Numbered from the stretch's first letter, positions 52,214 to 62,107 are shown. The stretch: 64,000 nt of DNA from Flavobacteriales bacterium UBA1694 (GCA_002319955.1 DCJS01000029.1:1-64000); one strand, 5' to 3'. Notes: a model not told the origin generated them from the letters alone. Numbers and translations: made by a program.

Positions 52214-54081
52214 TGGAAACGAACTTTGCAATGAACCTTCTTATATTCCTAGGAGCTGCCCTCATTATGGTGCCGCTCGTAAGAAAGCTCGGTCTAAGTT
52301 CGGTCATTGGGTACATTGTAGGGGGAATAATTATCGGGCCCTTCGCTTTAAAATTAACGGGGCACCAAACCGATGGCATTATGCATGCCACTGAATTTGG
52401 CGTCGTGATGCTACTTTTCATCGTCGGACTTGAACTGGAACCACGGAAATTTTGGTCTATGCGAAAACGCATCGTTGGCCTGGGGCTCTCTCAGGTCACC
52501 CTAACGATTGGACTTCTATTTTTAGCTTTCATTATTGCCGGATGGCGCGTTAATCAAGCCATTGCTGTCGCCATGTGTTTTGCACTCTCCTCGACCGCTA
52601 TCGTGCTTCAAATGCTTCAGGAAAAAAACCTTATTAAAACGAGCGCTGGAGAAGCCTCCTTTGCGACGCTTTTATTTCAAGATATTGCCGTTATTCCGAT
52701 TCTCGCCATTTTGCCTCTCATTGCCAAATTCGAAATCAAGGAAGAAAATGAGATTCAGATTTTAATTCAAAGGCTTCCCGAGTGGATGCAAGGCGCCACG
52801 GTAATTTTAGGCGTTGTGGTTCTGGTGCTTTTAGGCAAATATGTATTCGTACCGTTTTTACGCTACGTCTCTAAAGCCGGCATGAGTGAGCTGCTCACGG
52901 CCGCCGCCTTGTTTTTAGTGATCGGTGTTGCCGAGCTGATGGTAGCCGCCGGACTCTCGCCTGCCCTTGGAGCCTTTCTTGCCGGAGTGATGCTCGCCAA
53001 TAGCGAGTTTCGCCATGAACTCGAGGCTCAGATTAACCCCTTTAAAGGCCTTCTCCTAGCGGTATTCTTTGTAAGTGTTGGCGCCACAATCAATTTCTCC
53101 ACCATAGCCCAAGATCCCTTATTTATCTTTTCTACGGTACTAGTGGTTCTTGCCATAAAGCTCTCGGTGCTTTACGCTGTTGGAAAATACTTTCGGATTG
53201 AAAACAAACAAAATTTGTTTTATGCCTTTGCGCTTTCCCAGGTGGGAGAGTTTGCGTTTGTCCTTCTCAATTATTCAGAGAATCTCTATCTCATTCCGCC
53301 CACTTTAAATTCACAGATGATGGCCGTCACAGCCATTACCATGACAATTACGCCCCTATTTTTAATACTTTATGAGAAAAAATTAGCCCCGAAACTCTCG
53401 ACCCAAGAGCCCAGCGATAAACCGTTCAACATCCTGGATACGAAAATACAAGATAAAAAAATTATTATCGTAGGATTCGGCCATTTCGGAAGTACGGTAG
53501 GAAGACTTTTAAGGGCCAGCAAAATAGCGGCAACGGTTCTTGACCATTCGCCAGAGCGTATTAAACTGCTTCGGAGTTACGGATTTAAGGTGTTTTATGG
53601 GGATGCCACCCGGCTCCCTATTTTACGGGCTGCAGGCATTGCCGAGGCAGAAATTCTTGTGCTCTCACTGGACGATCCAGAATCAAATAAATTCATTGCG
53701 GAAACCGTGCGTGAACACTATCCCAAGGTCAAAATTTTTGTACGGGCCAAAAATAGGCTGGATGCCTATTACTACCTCAATCACGGCATCGATAAGATTT
53801 ACCGTGAAACCCTAGGCACTGCGGTGGATATGGCTATTGATGTCCTAAGTGAAACCGGCATCCGTAAATATGCGGCCCGACGTCTTGGAAAACGATTCAT
53901 GACTATCGATGAACTTTCTCTTCGTAAAATCGCACAGCAATACGAAAAAGGCGAAGGACTTTACTTCTCCACGCGCGAAAGCCTAGAGCGAGAAGAAACC
54001 TTACTCTCGCTCGATAACCTTAATTTTGATACGCACGACTGGAACGATTACGATGAATCTGAAAATGAGAACCTGCCTTAA
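52213..54081 (+). CDS. KefB/KefC-type monovalent cation:proton antiporter (CPA2)
   Basis: A 622-residue transporter: an Na+/H+ exchanger domain with about twelve helices (about 1-385; GYIVGGIIIGPFALKLTG and GAFLAGVMLANSEFRHE) and a cytoplasmic RCK/TrkA-N domain (about 412-535) with the nucleotide motif IIIVGFGHFGSTVGR and FYGDATRLPIL. Kef systems release K+ when electrophiles deplete glutathione. The last 80 residues are acidic. The gene is coupled to the KefG-like gene upstream, and its last 4 bases overlap the convergent DUF2807 gene. Confidence 0.9.
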   Translation: METNFAMNLLIFLGAALIMVPLVRKLGLSSVIGYIVGGIIIGPFALKLTGHQTDGIMHATEFGVVMLLFIVGLELEPRKFWSMRKRIVGLGLSQVTLTIGLLFLAFIIAGWRVNQAIAVAMCFALSSTAIVLQMLQEKNLIKTSAGEASFATLLFQDIAVIPILAILPLIAKFEIKEENEIQILIQRLPEWMQGATVILGVVVLVLLGKYVFVPFLRYVSKAGMSELLTAAALFLVIGVAELMVAAGLSPALGAFLAGVMLANSEFRHELEAQINPFKGLLLAVFFVSVGATINFSTIAQDPLFIFSTVLVVLAIKLSVLYAVGKYFRIENKQNLFYAFALSQVGEFAFVLLNYSENLYLIPPTLNSQMMAVTAITMTITPLFLILYEKKLAPKLSTQEPSDKPFNILDTKIQDKKIIIVGFGHFGSTVGRLLRASKIAATVLDHSPERIKLLRSYGFKVFYGDATRLPILRAAGIAEAEILVLSLDDPESNKFIAETVREHYPKVKIFVRAKNRLDAYYYLNHGIDKIYRETLGTAVDMAIDVLSETGIRKYAARRLGKRFMTIDELSLRKIAQQYEKGEGLYFSTRESLEREETLLSLDNLNFDTHDWNDYDESENENLP

Positions 54082-54881
54082 TTAACACTCACTGAGCCGC
54101 TGGAACTTGTTTCTTTCGTTAATTCAATAGTGCCCTTTTTTACAATTGAAATGCCGCCACTGCTGCTAGCACTTGCATCGGCTTTATGAGAAACGCCAAC
54201 GCGCACATCACCACTACTGCTGGCTCTAAGCACAGCATTTTCAAGAACCAGGCTCGGGCTATCAATGCTGCCCGAAGAGCTTGCTTTTAGCTCACCATTC
54301 TTGGCCGTTCCACTTAAATTAAGATCCCCGGAAGACGAGGCTTTACCCATAAGATTTCGTGCCCAGACCCGACTTGTGATATCGCCACTACTAGAGACTT
54401 CAATAGACAGCTCATTGGCCTCCACATCGCCCTCTATACTTCCACTACTTGAGGCGCTCAAATTAAGCTGCTCTTGGGTGAATTTTCCTTGAATCACAAT
54501 ATCCGCTGAGGAATCTGCCGCAATGCCCGAGAGCTTATTTGTGTAGATCCTAGCGCTCACGCGGTGCGTGCCACGGATGGAGGTCCCTGGTTTAAACGCA
54601 ATATGGAGACGCCCGTTTTGAACGTCAACAAGCACTTTGTCCATAATGGATTCAGGGGCTGTAATAAGTACCTCTTGGCGGTTAGAGTTAATAATCTCTG
54701 CATTTATAGAGGTGGAAACACGAACCGACTCAAAGCTCACCTTGTGCGATTTATCGACCAATGGGCCTGAGGCAGTGAGCTGCTCTCCCATTACTATTGA
54801 GGTCATAAGACCTTGGTTATCTTTTGTATTGCAGGCACTTAGGGAAAACACCACCAAGCCAGTTAAAAGGAATTTTTTCAT
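54078..54881 (-). CDS. DUF2807 (head GIN domain) lipoprotein
   Basis: A 267-residue lipoprotein with lipobox SLSAC (Cys17). The DUF2807/auto-transporter adhesin head fold is a right-handed beta-helix-like domain; SVRVSTSINAEIINSN and LSGIAADSSADIVIQG are characteristic. The C-terminal half has a series of S-S-S-G turns (ASSSG, VSSSG, ASSSGD; about seven copies), one per coil. Function unknown; such proteins are anchored to the inner leaflet or surface. Convergent with kefB and divergent from the M3 peptidase; own promoter. Confidence 0.85.
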   Translation of the reverse strand: MKKFLLTGLVVFSLSACNTKDNQGLMTSIVMGEQLTASGPLVDKSHKVSFESVRVSTSINAEIINSNRQEVLITAPESIMDKVLVDVQNGRLHIAFKPGTSIRGTHRVSARIYTNKLSGIAADSSADIVIQGKFTQEQLNLSASSSGSIEGDVEANELSIEVSSSGDITSRVWARNLMGKASSSGDLNLSGTAKNGELKASSSGSIDSPSLVLENAVLRASSSGDVRVGVSHKADASASSSGGISIVKKGTIELTKETSSSGSVSVN

Positions 54882-54902
54882 AATTTAGTTTTTAAGGGTA
54901 TT

Positions 54903-54910
54903 CAAATTTA
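54903..54910 (-). promoter_or_regulatory. -7 box of the DUF2807 gene
   Basis: TAAATTTG on the minus strand, 21 bases before ATG 54881. Confidence 0.55.
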
Positions 54911-54918
54911 AGAATTTG

Positions 54919-54926
54919 TATCTTTA
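54919..54926 (+). promoter_or_regulatory. Probable -7 box of the M3 peptidase gene
   Basis: TATCTTTA, one mismatch to TAnnTTTG, 27 bases before ATG 54954. It lies 8 bases from the divergent box at 54903-54910. Confidence 0.4.
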
Positions 54927-54953
54927 TCTCCTATTACATATAACACCGCACCA

Positions 54954-57104
54954 ATGAAAAACATTACTTCATTAGTTTTAATTTCGTCGTTGGCCTTAAC
55001 CACCACGGCTTGTAGCACTATGAATCAGACCACTTCAAGCGCAGAAACTTCTGCCAGCACTCAAGACGAGTCCATGAAAGGAAATCCTTTTTTAACGAAA
55101 AGCACCTTACAGTATCTAGCACCTGAATTTGATAAAATCAATGACGCGCATTTTAAGCCCGCTTTTGATTACGGTTTAGAAATTCAAAGAGCAGAGTATC
55201 AAGCCATTGCTAACTCAACACAGGCGCCTACGTTCGAGAACACCGTTTTAGCTATTGAAAACAGCGGCGAGGTTCTAAAAAGAGCCCTTACTGTATTTTA
55301 TAACTTAAGCAGTTCAAACACAAACCCAACGATCCAAAAACTGGAAGAAGAGTATGCGCCAATCTTTGCAAGCCACTCTGACTTACTATACCTCAACGAT
55401 AAAATCTGGCAGCGCCTGAAAAAAATTAGCCCAGAGGGACTCGATTCTGAAAGCAAACGACTTCTAGAGTATTATACACAAAATTTCCAGATTGCAGGAG
55501 CAGATTTATCGGCTGAAAAAAAGCAGGAGCTTAAGGCGGTTAATGCCGAATTAGCCACGCTATCGACTCAGTATTCAAACAAATTATTAGACGCTCGAAA
55601 GCAAGGCGCTCTTTACATTACAGACGTAAAAGAACTTGACGGACTTTCTGGTGACCAGCTTGCCGCAGCAGCAAGTGATGCAAAAGCTGCAGGCCACACA
55701 TCAGGCTATCTGCTTGCCCTACAAAACACCACCCAGCAGCCGCTACTCCAAAACCTAAACGTACGCAGTACCAGAGAAAAGCTTTTCAAGGCCTCTTGGA
55801 CGCGCGCAGAGAAAGGAGATCAAGCGGACACCCGCTCGCTACTTGAAAAAGAAGCTTTACTAAGGTTCAAAAAAGCAAAGCTTATGGGCAAGAGCTCTTT
55901 TGCAGAGTGGAAACTCCAAGACCAAATGGCAGGGTCCCCTGATAAAGCTATTTCTTTACTCGCTCAACTTGCCACGCCGGCTGTAGCCACAGCAAAAAGA
56001 GAACGCGACGAGATTCAGGCACTTATCGATCAGCAAAAAGGAGGATTCAAATTAGCTCCATGGGACTGGAATTACTACGCGGAACAAGTAAGAAAAGCCA
56101 AATACGATTTGGATGAAAATGAAATCAAGCCGTATTTCGAAGTTCAAACCGTGCTTGAAAAAGGGGTCTTTTTTGCCGCTGAAAAATTCTACGGAATCAC
56201 CTTCAAAAAACGCACAGACCTTCCCGTTTACCATCCCGATGTTGTCGTTTATGAAGTATTTGATCACGACGGCACTTCTATGGCACTTTACTACCTAGAC
56301 TTCTACACAAGAAGTAATAAAGGTGGGGGCGCTTGGATGAGCAACTTTGTAGAGCAGTCGCATTTACTAAAGCAAAAACCCGTTATTGTAAATGTGTTTA
56401 ACTACCAGAAACCAGCTGAAGGAAAACCTTCACTAATTTCTTATGACGATGTGACCACCATGTTCCACGAATTCGGGCACACACTGCACGGGCTCTTCGC
56501 AAACCAACAGTATGTCTCGCTTTCAGGAACCGCAACGCCAAGAGACTTTGTTGAGTTCCCGTCTCAAATCAATGAATTCTTTGCCCTGGAACCAGCCGTA
56601 TTAAAGAATTATGCGCTTCATGTGGACACCAAAGAACCAATGCCACAAACCCTTGTGGATAAAATCAAAAATGCTAGCAGCTTTAACCAAGGCTACTCAA
56701 CGACGGAACTCGTTTCTGCGGCAAGCATTGACATGGGTTGGCATTCGGTAAAAGACGAAAGCGAATTCAAACCTACACTAGAATTTGAGAAAGAAGTTCT
56801 TCAAAAATTTGGCTTTACCCTAAGTGAAGTTCCTCCGAGATACCACTCCCCTTACTTCGCGCACATTTTTGGCGGTGGCTACTCTGCGGGGTACTACGCT
56901 TACATGTGGGCAGACGTTTTAAACGCTTCGGCATGGGACTACATTAGCACGCATGGCGGCATGACGCGTGAAAACGGAGAGCGTTTCAGAAAGTACATCC
57001 TTTCGGTCGGAAATTCAACCGATCTTAATACGGCTTTCAAAGCCTATACCGGTAAAGACCCAGACATTAAGCCTCTATTAAAGAACAAAGGCTTTATTAA
57101 ATAA
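54954..57104 (+). CDS. M3 family metallopeptidase (peptidyl-dipeptidase Dcp-like) lipoprotein
   Basis: A 716-residue oligopeptidase with lipoprotein signal (TTACS, Cys about 20). The zinc motif His505-Glu506-Phe-Gly-His509 in HEFGHTLHGLF and the downstream glutamate in FPSQINEFF form the thimet-oligopeptidase-type site, and YSAGYYAYMWADVL is the conserved C-terminal motif. It probably cleaves dipeptides from peptide C-termini in the periplasm. Length matches Dcp. Monocistronic; its strong terminator follows at 57133. Confidence 0.92.
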   Translation: MKNITSLVLISSLALTTTACSTMNQTTSSAETSASTQDESMKGNPFLTKSTLQYLAPEFDKINDAHFKPAFDYGLEIQRAEYQAIANSTQAPTFENTVLAIENSGEVLKRALTVFYNLSSSNTNPTIQKLEEEYAPIFASHSDLLYLNDKIWQRLKKISPEGLDSESKRLLEYYTQNFQIAGADLSAEKKQELKAVNAELATLSTQYSNKLLDARKQGALYITDVKELDGLSGDQLAAAASDAKAAGHTSGYLLALQNTTQQPLLQNLNVRSTREKLFKASWTRAEKGDQADTRSLLEKEALLRFKKAKLMGKSSFAEWKLQDQMAGSPDKAISLLAQLATPAVATAKRERDEIQALIDQQKGGFKLAPWDWNYYAEQVRKAKYDLDENEIKPYFEVQTVLEKGVFFAAEKFYGITFKKRTDLPVYHPDVVVYEVFDHDGTSMALYYLDFYTRSNKGGGAWMSNFVEQSHLLKQKPVIVNVFNYQKPAEGKPSLISYDDVTTMFHEFGHTLHGLFANQQYVSLSGTATPRDFVEFPSQINEFFALEPAVLKNYALHVDTKEPMPQTLVDKIKNASSFNQGYSTTELVSAASIDMGWHSVKDESEFKPTLEFEKEVLQKFGFTLSEVPPRYHSPYFAHIFGGGYSAGYYAYMWADVLNASAWDYISTHGGMTRENGERFRKYILSVGNSTDLNTAFKAYTGKDPDIKPLLKNKGFIK

Positions 57105-57132
57105 GACCTAAATCACTTTATATAACTAGAAT

Positions 57133-57177
57133 GAAACGGTTGTAAATCTCTTGATTTACAACCGTTTCTCTTTTTAT
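57133..57177 (+). terminator. Terminator of the M3 peptidase gene
   Basis: GAAACGGTTGTAAAT (57133-57147) and ATTTACAACCGTTTC (57154-57168) are perfect 15-bp arms with a 6-base loop, followed by TCTTTTTATT. Confidence 0.85.
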
Positions 57178-57296
57178 TGCGTCGAAGATTGGAAGCAGTT
57201 CTCCTAAGAAATCCTTTGCGTAAGACCCTAACCAAGTCTTATTCAAGCAATACAGATTTATTTTTGATTCAAAAGGCTTTTGTGTACATTTAGCTT

Positions 57297-57749
57297 ATGA
57301 AACTAGCGACCAAGTACAACCTTTATTTACTTAAGACCATCCCCATTTCTTATTTGGCCGGGGTCCGAATCAAAGACCTTAATTCGAGCCAGTGCACGGC
57401 GAGCGTCAAATTAGGGCTTCTAAGTCAGAACCCTTTCAAGTCAATGTTCTGGGCCGTGCAAGGCATGGCTGCTGAATTCTCCACCGGGATTCTTTGTGCT
57501 GATAAAATACGAGGGACGGGCAAAAAAATCTCGATGCTGGTCGTTGAAAATAAAGCGGTTTTTACCAAAAAAGCCGTGGGACGTATTACTTTCACCTGCA
57601 CTCAGGGAGAGGCTATCGATCAAATCTTAAAGCAGGCTATAAACTCAAACCAAGGCTGCACCCTTTGGCTTAAGTCTCAAGGGAGAGATGAGACTGGGGC
57701 GCTCGTGTCCGAGTTTGAGTTTCTCTGGAGTTTTAAAGTAAAATCCTAA
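57297..57749 (+). CDS. DUF4442 hotdog-fold protein
   Basis: A 150-residue soluble protein. The SYLAGVRIKDLNSSQCTASV and SKM-like MFWAVQGMAAEFSTGILCA segments fit DUF4442, a hotdog-fold family related to PaaI-type thioesterases. A CoA- or ACP-thioester substrate is likely but not known. It sits alone between two terminators, convergent with the S9 peptidase gene. No clear -7 box at a useful distance. Confidence 0.75.
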   Translation: MKLATKYNLYLLKTIPISYLAGVRIKDLNSSQCTASVKLGLLSQNPFKSMFWAVQGMAAEFSTGILCADKIRGTGKKISMLVVENKAVFTKKAVGRITFTCTQGEAIDQILKQAINSNQGCTLWLKSQGRDETGALVSEFEFLWSFKVKS

Positions 57750-57774
57750 CACACGACCCCCTCGAAATAAAGCA

Positions 57775-57807
57775 AGCGGCCACTCTTACGAATGGCCGCT
57801 GTCTTTT
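57775..57807. terminator. Terminator between DUF4442 and the S9 peptidase
   Basis: AGCGGCCA (57775-57782) and TGGCCGCT (57793-57800) form an 8-bp GC-rich stem with a 10-base loop, followed by GTCTTTTA. Both flanking genes converge on it. Confidence 0.65.
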
Positions 57808-57821
57808 ATGCCTTATCGGGG

Positions 57822-59966
57822 CTATTTTTTATCTTTCAGGTGCGCATCAAAGTAGTTTGTTACTTTTTGCATTAAATGAACGCGGTCTTTGCCAAGCACA
57901 TTGTGGGCGTGGCCTGGATACACAAAGTAATCCAACTGAATACCGTGGTCTACCGCCGCTTTAAGGAACTTTACTGAATGCTGCCATACAACGACGTCAT
58001 CCTGCGCGCCGTGGATCATTAAAAGATCCCCTTTCAGATTTTGGACTTTATCAATCAAATTCGCATTTTTATACCCCTGCGGATTTTGTTGTGGGGAATC
58101 CATGTAGCGTTCGGTGTACATAATTTCGTACCAATTCCAGTTAATTACTGGCCCGCCGGCTACACCTGCTTTGAAGACCTCTGGGTAGGTAAGCATTAAA
58201 TTCGTAGTCATAAATCCGCCATAACTCCAGCCGTGTACACCCATTCTCGAGGCGTCCACTTGGGGTATAGTCTTTAAGAACTCGACGCCTTTAAGCTGGT
58301 CTTTCATTTCTAAATCGCCTAAATTTCTAAAGACGGCCCTTTCGAATTTAGCGCCGCGATTACTCGAACCACGTCCGTCCATCGTGAACACGATATAGCC
58401 GTTTTGCGCCATGTACTCGTACCACAAATTGCCACTAGCTGGAAAGCTATTAGTTACTAACTGTAAATGGGGTCCGTTATACAAATAGACAATTACGGGG
58501 TATTTTTTATTCTGATCAAAGTTCGTGGGTAAAATTAGCTTCCCGTAAAGCGGGGTGCCATCATCCGCATTCAGTGTAATGCTTCGGATCTCAGGTCTTT
58601 CATAATTTTTTAAAGGATCAGCACTTTTAAGAAGTCTCTGAGCTTTTAAGTTTCCCGTCTGAATTAGGGAGACTACCCGAGGGACCTCACTGCTCGAATA
58701 CGAATCGTATAGATAGCTTGCGTCACCACTTAATCTTCCACTGTGCATGCCGGGCTCAAAAGTCAATTGCTCCACTTTTTTACTCAGGTAGTTCACGCGG
58801 TAGATCTGCTTTTCTAAAGGCGAGCTCTGGGTGGAAACAAAATAGAGTTCGTTTTTCTTTTCATTAAACCCTAAAACGTCAGTCACAACAAAATCTCCTT
58901 GGGTCAGAGCCCCTACGAGTCCCTTGGTCACGTTATAATGGTAGAGGTGGTTATAGCCACTGCGTTCACTTTGCCAGATGAAATCCGTTGTAGAACCTGG
59001 CAAAAATTCTAATGCGTGTTGCGGTTCCACATACTGCGAGTCTGTTTCGTGAAAAACCTCTTTTACAAAAGTTCCAGAGAGGTTGTATTGGTTCATTTTC
59101 AAGTCATTCTGATCGCGGTTTAAAACGCCTACATAAATGCTTTTTGAATCCGGGCTCCACGTAATGGCCGTTAGATACTGTTCTTTATCTCCGGGAATTG
59201 TTAAGTAAGTCGTTTTATCCGTCTTTAGATCGTAAATTCCCAGGCTAACTTCGTGGGATTTTTGACCCGCCATCGGGTATTTGATATTTTCGTTCTTCGC
59301 TGAGTTCCCTGACCAATCAATAACCGGATAATCCGTCACCATGGTTTGGTCCATGCGGTAAAAGGCAATTTTATTTTGGTCTGGAGACACAAAAATACCT
59401 CGATCAATTCCAAATTCGTTTCTGTGGACGGACTGGCCGTAGACCACATTTGGATCCTGACTGTTAGATAAGGCTTTGACTTGATCCCCTTTTACGTAGT
59501 ACAGGTTCTGATCTACCGTATAAGCCGCGGCATTCTGATTTTTAAACACGCTTATGTTTTGCGCGTTTTCAGGGATGCTAAAGTAGACACTGCGCAACCA
59601 GCCCTTTGGGGTACTCGTTAAAAGGTAGTACTGCCCGGCGGCTTTGTAATACGCCTGGGTGTTTGAAATAAAACTCAAGGGCGCAAGTCGCTTTAACTTC
59701 TGCTCGCCCTGAAGGTTCTGATTCACCTTATAAAGGGAGATTAATGTGTCTGATTTTTGGCTCTTAAGATCCGTGGTTAAATAGCCGTTTTTAACCGCCT
59801 TGAAATAGCTTTTTGAATCTGGCGAAAAAGAAAACTGCGAGAGGTTTTCAACCGCTAAGTTACTTCGTAGGCCACTGACGGCCTCAGCCATCGTGTATTT
59901 TTGTTTTTGCGCCACCAAAAGACCGGCGGAAAATAAAAATAAGAGAGAGAGTTTTGATAGTTTCAT
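57822..59966 (-). CDS. S9 family peptidase (dipeptidyl peptidase IV-like), exported
   Basis: A 714-residue serine peptidase with signal peptide (LSLLFLFSAGLLVAQ). An N-terminal eight-bladed beta-propeller (about 30-450) is followed by an alpha/beta-hydrolase domain with the nucleophile Ser581 in GWSYGG, the aspartate in HGAQDDVVVW and the histidine in YPGHAHNVLG. DPP-IV type enzymes release dipeptides, usually after proline, from exported peptides. Length and order are standard. Own -7 box 19 bases upstream. Confidence 0.92.
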   Translation of the reverse strand: MKLSKLSLLFLFSAGLLVAQKQKYTMAEAVSGLRSNLAVENLSQFSFSPDSKSYFKAVKNGYLTTDLKSQKSDTLISLYKVNQNLQGEQKLKRLAPLSFISNTQAYYKAAGQYYLLTSTPKGWLRSVYFSIPENAQNISVFKNQNAAAYTVDQNLYYVKGDQVKALSNSQDPNVVYGQSVHRNEFGIDRGIFVSPDQNKIAFYRMDQTMVTDYPVIDWSGNSAKNENIKYPMAGQKSHEVSLGIYDLKTDKTTYLTIPGDKEQYLTAITWSPDSKSIYVGVLNRDQNDLKMNQYNLSGTFVKEVFHETDSQYVEPQHALEFLPGSTTDFIWQSERSGYNHLYHYNVTKGLVGALTQGDFVVTDVLGFNEKKNELYFVSTQSSPLEKQIYRVNYLSKKVEQLTFEPGMHSGRLSGDASYLYDSYSSSEVPRVVSLIQTGNLKAQRLLKSADPLKNYERPEIRSITLNADDGTPLYGKLILPTNFDQNKKYPVIVYLYNGPHLQLVTNSFPASGNLWYEYMAQNGYIVFTMDGRGSSNRGAKFERAVFRNLGDLEMKDQLKGVEFLKTIPQVDASRMGVHGWSYGGFMTTNLMLTYPEVFKAGVAGGPVINWNWYEIMYTERYMDSPQQNPQGYKNANLIDKVQNLKGDLLMIHGAQDDVVVWQHSVKFLKAAVDHGIQLDYFVYPGHAHNVLGKDRVHLMQKVTNYFDAHLKDKK

Positions 59967-59985
59967 GAAAACAAATTAAATCGAT

Positions 59986-59993
59986 CAAATGTA
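59986..59993 (-). promoter_or_regulatory. -7 box of the S9 peptidase gene
   Basis: TACATTTG on the minus strand, an exact TAnnTTTG match 19 bases before ATG 59966. Confidence 0.55.
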
Positions 59994-60041
59994 CTGAAAA
60001 AATAAAAAAGCGCGCTCTACATAGCCCTTTAATAGTGGACT

Positions 60042-61973
60042 TTATTCTAATAACAGGGCAAGCTCTTCCCAAAGAGCCATTTGAGCTGCTAAATCAGACT
60101 TAAGCGCTTCATAGTCTTGAAGCTCTTTCTGTGAAGGGTTTTTGCTCGTAAATTCCGATTCTTGTTTTACTATAGCCGATTCAAGTTCGCTAATGGCCTG
60201 TTCCGCTTTTTTAAGTTTGCCTTCAAGCTGTTTTTGTTCCTTTGTGATAAACCCACGAGGTTCTTCTGGGGCTTTCTCTTGGACGACCACCTGGGGTTCA
60301 GGAGCTTTTTGCTCCAGTTTTTGGCTCAATTTCGCCTTTTCCATGGAAATCTCTCGAATGCTTTCTTTTTGACGGAAGTCTAAGTATTCATCCACGTTTC
60401 CAAGAAACTCTTTCATATGCCCATCGCGGAATTCAAAGATTTTATCTGCCAAGCCTTGGAGAAACTCCCGGTCGTGAGAAATCACAATCAGGGTTCCTTC
60501 AAATTTATTTAGGGCGAGCTTTATGATCTCCTTCGATTGAATATCAAGGTGATTCGTAGGCTCATCCATAATCAAAGTGTTAAATGGACGAAGAAGCAGT
60601 TTACAAAGTGCCAGACGGTTTCTTTCCCCTCCGGAAAGCACCTGGGTTTTCTTACTCACATCCTCTCCCGTGAAAAGGAAACTTCCTAGAAGATCTCTTA
60701 CCCTTGGTCGGGTCTCTTCCGTGGCGGCATCTTCCGCCTCTTGAAGTACGGTTTTCCCAGGCGTTAGGACCTCCTCTTGGTTCTGAGCAAAATACCCAAT
60801 GTTTACGTTATGCCCTAGGGTCCAATTGCCTGTATAGTCTTTGATGTCGCCCGTAAGAATTTTCGCTAGTGTGGATTTTCCTTGGCCATTTTGTCCTAGT
60901 AGCGCGATGCGATCGCCCCGTTCGACGAAAAAGTCAACGCCATCAAACACGCTCTTCCCACCGTAGGCTTTACCTAGGTTTTCGGCTTCAAAAATAACTT
61001 TCCCTGGCACAACACTTTGCACAAAGCGAATGTTAAATTTAGAAATATCCTCGTTGTCAATTTCAATACGCTCAATTTTATCAAGCTTCTTTATTAGGGA
61101 TTGGGCAAAGGAGGCTTTGGATGCTGAGGCGCGGAAGCGGTTGATGTTGTCTTCCATCTGCTTAATTTCCACATCCTGGTTCTTTTTGGCCTGTTTTAGT
61201 TTTTCTCTACGCTCCTTTCTAAGCTCTAAATAATTGGTGTAATTCGCCTTGTAATCATCCACTTTACGGTTATTCACATCGAAAGTCCGGTTGCATACGG
61301 AGGTCATAAACTGCTTATCGTGACTTACCAAAACGATCGCCCCATTATAGTCCTTTAAAAAGTTCTCAAGCCAAACGATACTCTCCATATCGAGGTGGTT
61401 GGTCGGCTCATCGAGTAGTAAAAGATCGTTATTTTGCAAAAGAAGTTTGGCCAGCTCAATTCGCATACGCCAGCCTCCCGAGAAGGTGTCGGTTATGCGG
61501 TCAAAATCAGCCGCTTTAAATCCCAGTCCGAGAAGCACCTTTTCCATATCGCCCTCCAAATTGTAGGCGTCGTGGTGGTGCAAAAGATCATTGAGTTCCG
61601 TCATGCGGGTGATCAAATCCGTGTAGGCCTCGCTTTCGTAGTCGGTACGTACAGTCATTTGGTGGTTGACCTCGTCAAGCTCGGTCTTCCAAAGGTTTAT
61701 TTGTTCAAAGGCTTGCAGGGTCTCTTCCCAAACGGTTCGTCCTTTCACAAACTCTAAGTCCTGTTTCAAGAAGCCAATCGTAATAGACCCTTCAGGCACC
61801 ACAGCGCCTTCGAAAAATTGAATCTCTGAGGATAGAATCTTTAAAAGGGTGGATTTTCCCGCACCGTTTTTTCCCACAAGGCCGATTTTATCGTCCTTTT
61901 TAATGGTGAAGTTAACGTCACTGAAAAGATAATTTCCTGAATGGTGAAGCCCAAGGCCTTGAACTGAAAGCAT
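60042..61973 (-). CDS. ABC-F family ATPase
   Basis: A 643-residue soluble protein with two ATPase domains and no membrane segment. Walker A motifs are GKNGAGKST and GQNGQGKST, signatures FSGGW and LSGGERNRLAL, Walker B LLLLDEPTNHLD and LIMDEPTNHLD. A 65-residue linker between the domains is charged and helical; the C-terminal tail is a coiled coil (about 550-640). ABC-F proteins bind the ribosome E-site (EttA, Uup) or give antibiotic resistance. The C-terminal coiled coil suggests the Uup-like branch. Own promoter. Confidence 0.9.
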   Translation of the reverse strand: MLSVQGLGLHHSGNYLFSDVNFTIKKDDKIGLVGKNGAGKSTLLKILSSEIQFFEGAVVPEGSITIGFLKQDLEFVKGRTVWEETLQAFEQINLWKTELDEVNHQMTVRTDYESEAYTDLITRMTELNDLLHHHDAYNLEGDMEKVLLGLGFKAADFDRITDTFSGGWRMRIELAKLLLQNNDLLLLDEPTNHLDMESIVWLENFLKDYNGAIVLVSHDKQFMTSVCNRTFDVNNRKVDDYKANYTNYLELRKERREKLKQAKKNQDVEIKQMEDNINRFRASASKASFAQSLIKKLDKIERIEIDNEDISKFNIRFVQSVVPGKVIFEAENLGKAYGGKSVFDGVDFFVERGDRIALLGQNGQGKSTLAKILTGDIKDYTGNWTLGHNVNIGYFAQNQEEVLTPGKTVLQEAEDAATEETRPRVRDLLGSFLFTGEDVSKKTQVLSGGERNRLALCKLLLRPFNTLIMDEPTNHLDIQSKEIIKLALNKFEGTLIVISHDREFLQGLADKIFEFRDGHMKEFLGNVDEYLDFRQKESIREISMEKAKLSQKLEQKAPEPQVVVQEKAPEEPRGFITKEQKQLEGKLKKAEQAISELESAIVKQESEFTSKNPSQKELQDYEALKSDLAAQMALWEELALLLE

Positions 61974-61999
61974 AGTGTGTAGTAAAAAGTTTACGGGTG

Positions 62000-62007
62000 C
62001 AAAAGTA
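62000..62007 (-). promoter_or_regulatory. -7 box of the ABC-F gene
   Basis: TACTTTTG on the minus strand, 26 bases before ATG 61973. Confidence 0.55.
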
Positions 62008-62107
62008 CGAAAATAGTCTGAGGAATTTGAAGGCGAGATTTTGATCAGACGTCTCCCCTTACAGGAGCGAAAAACGCCAGCCTTTAACGCATTAAGTCGA
62101 GCTTCTC

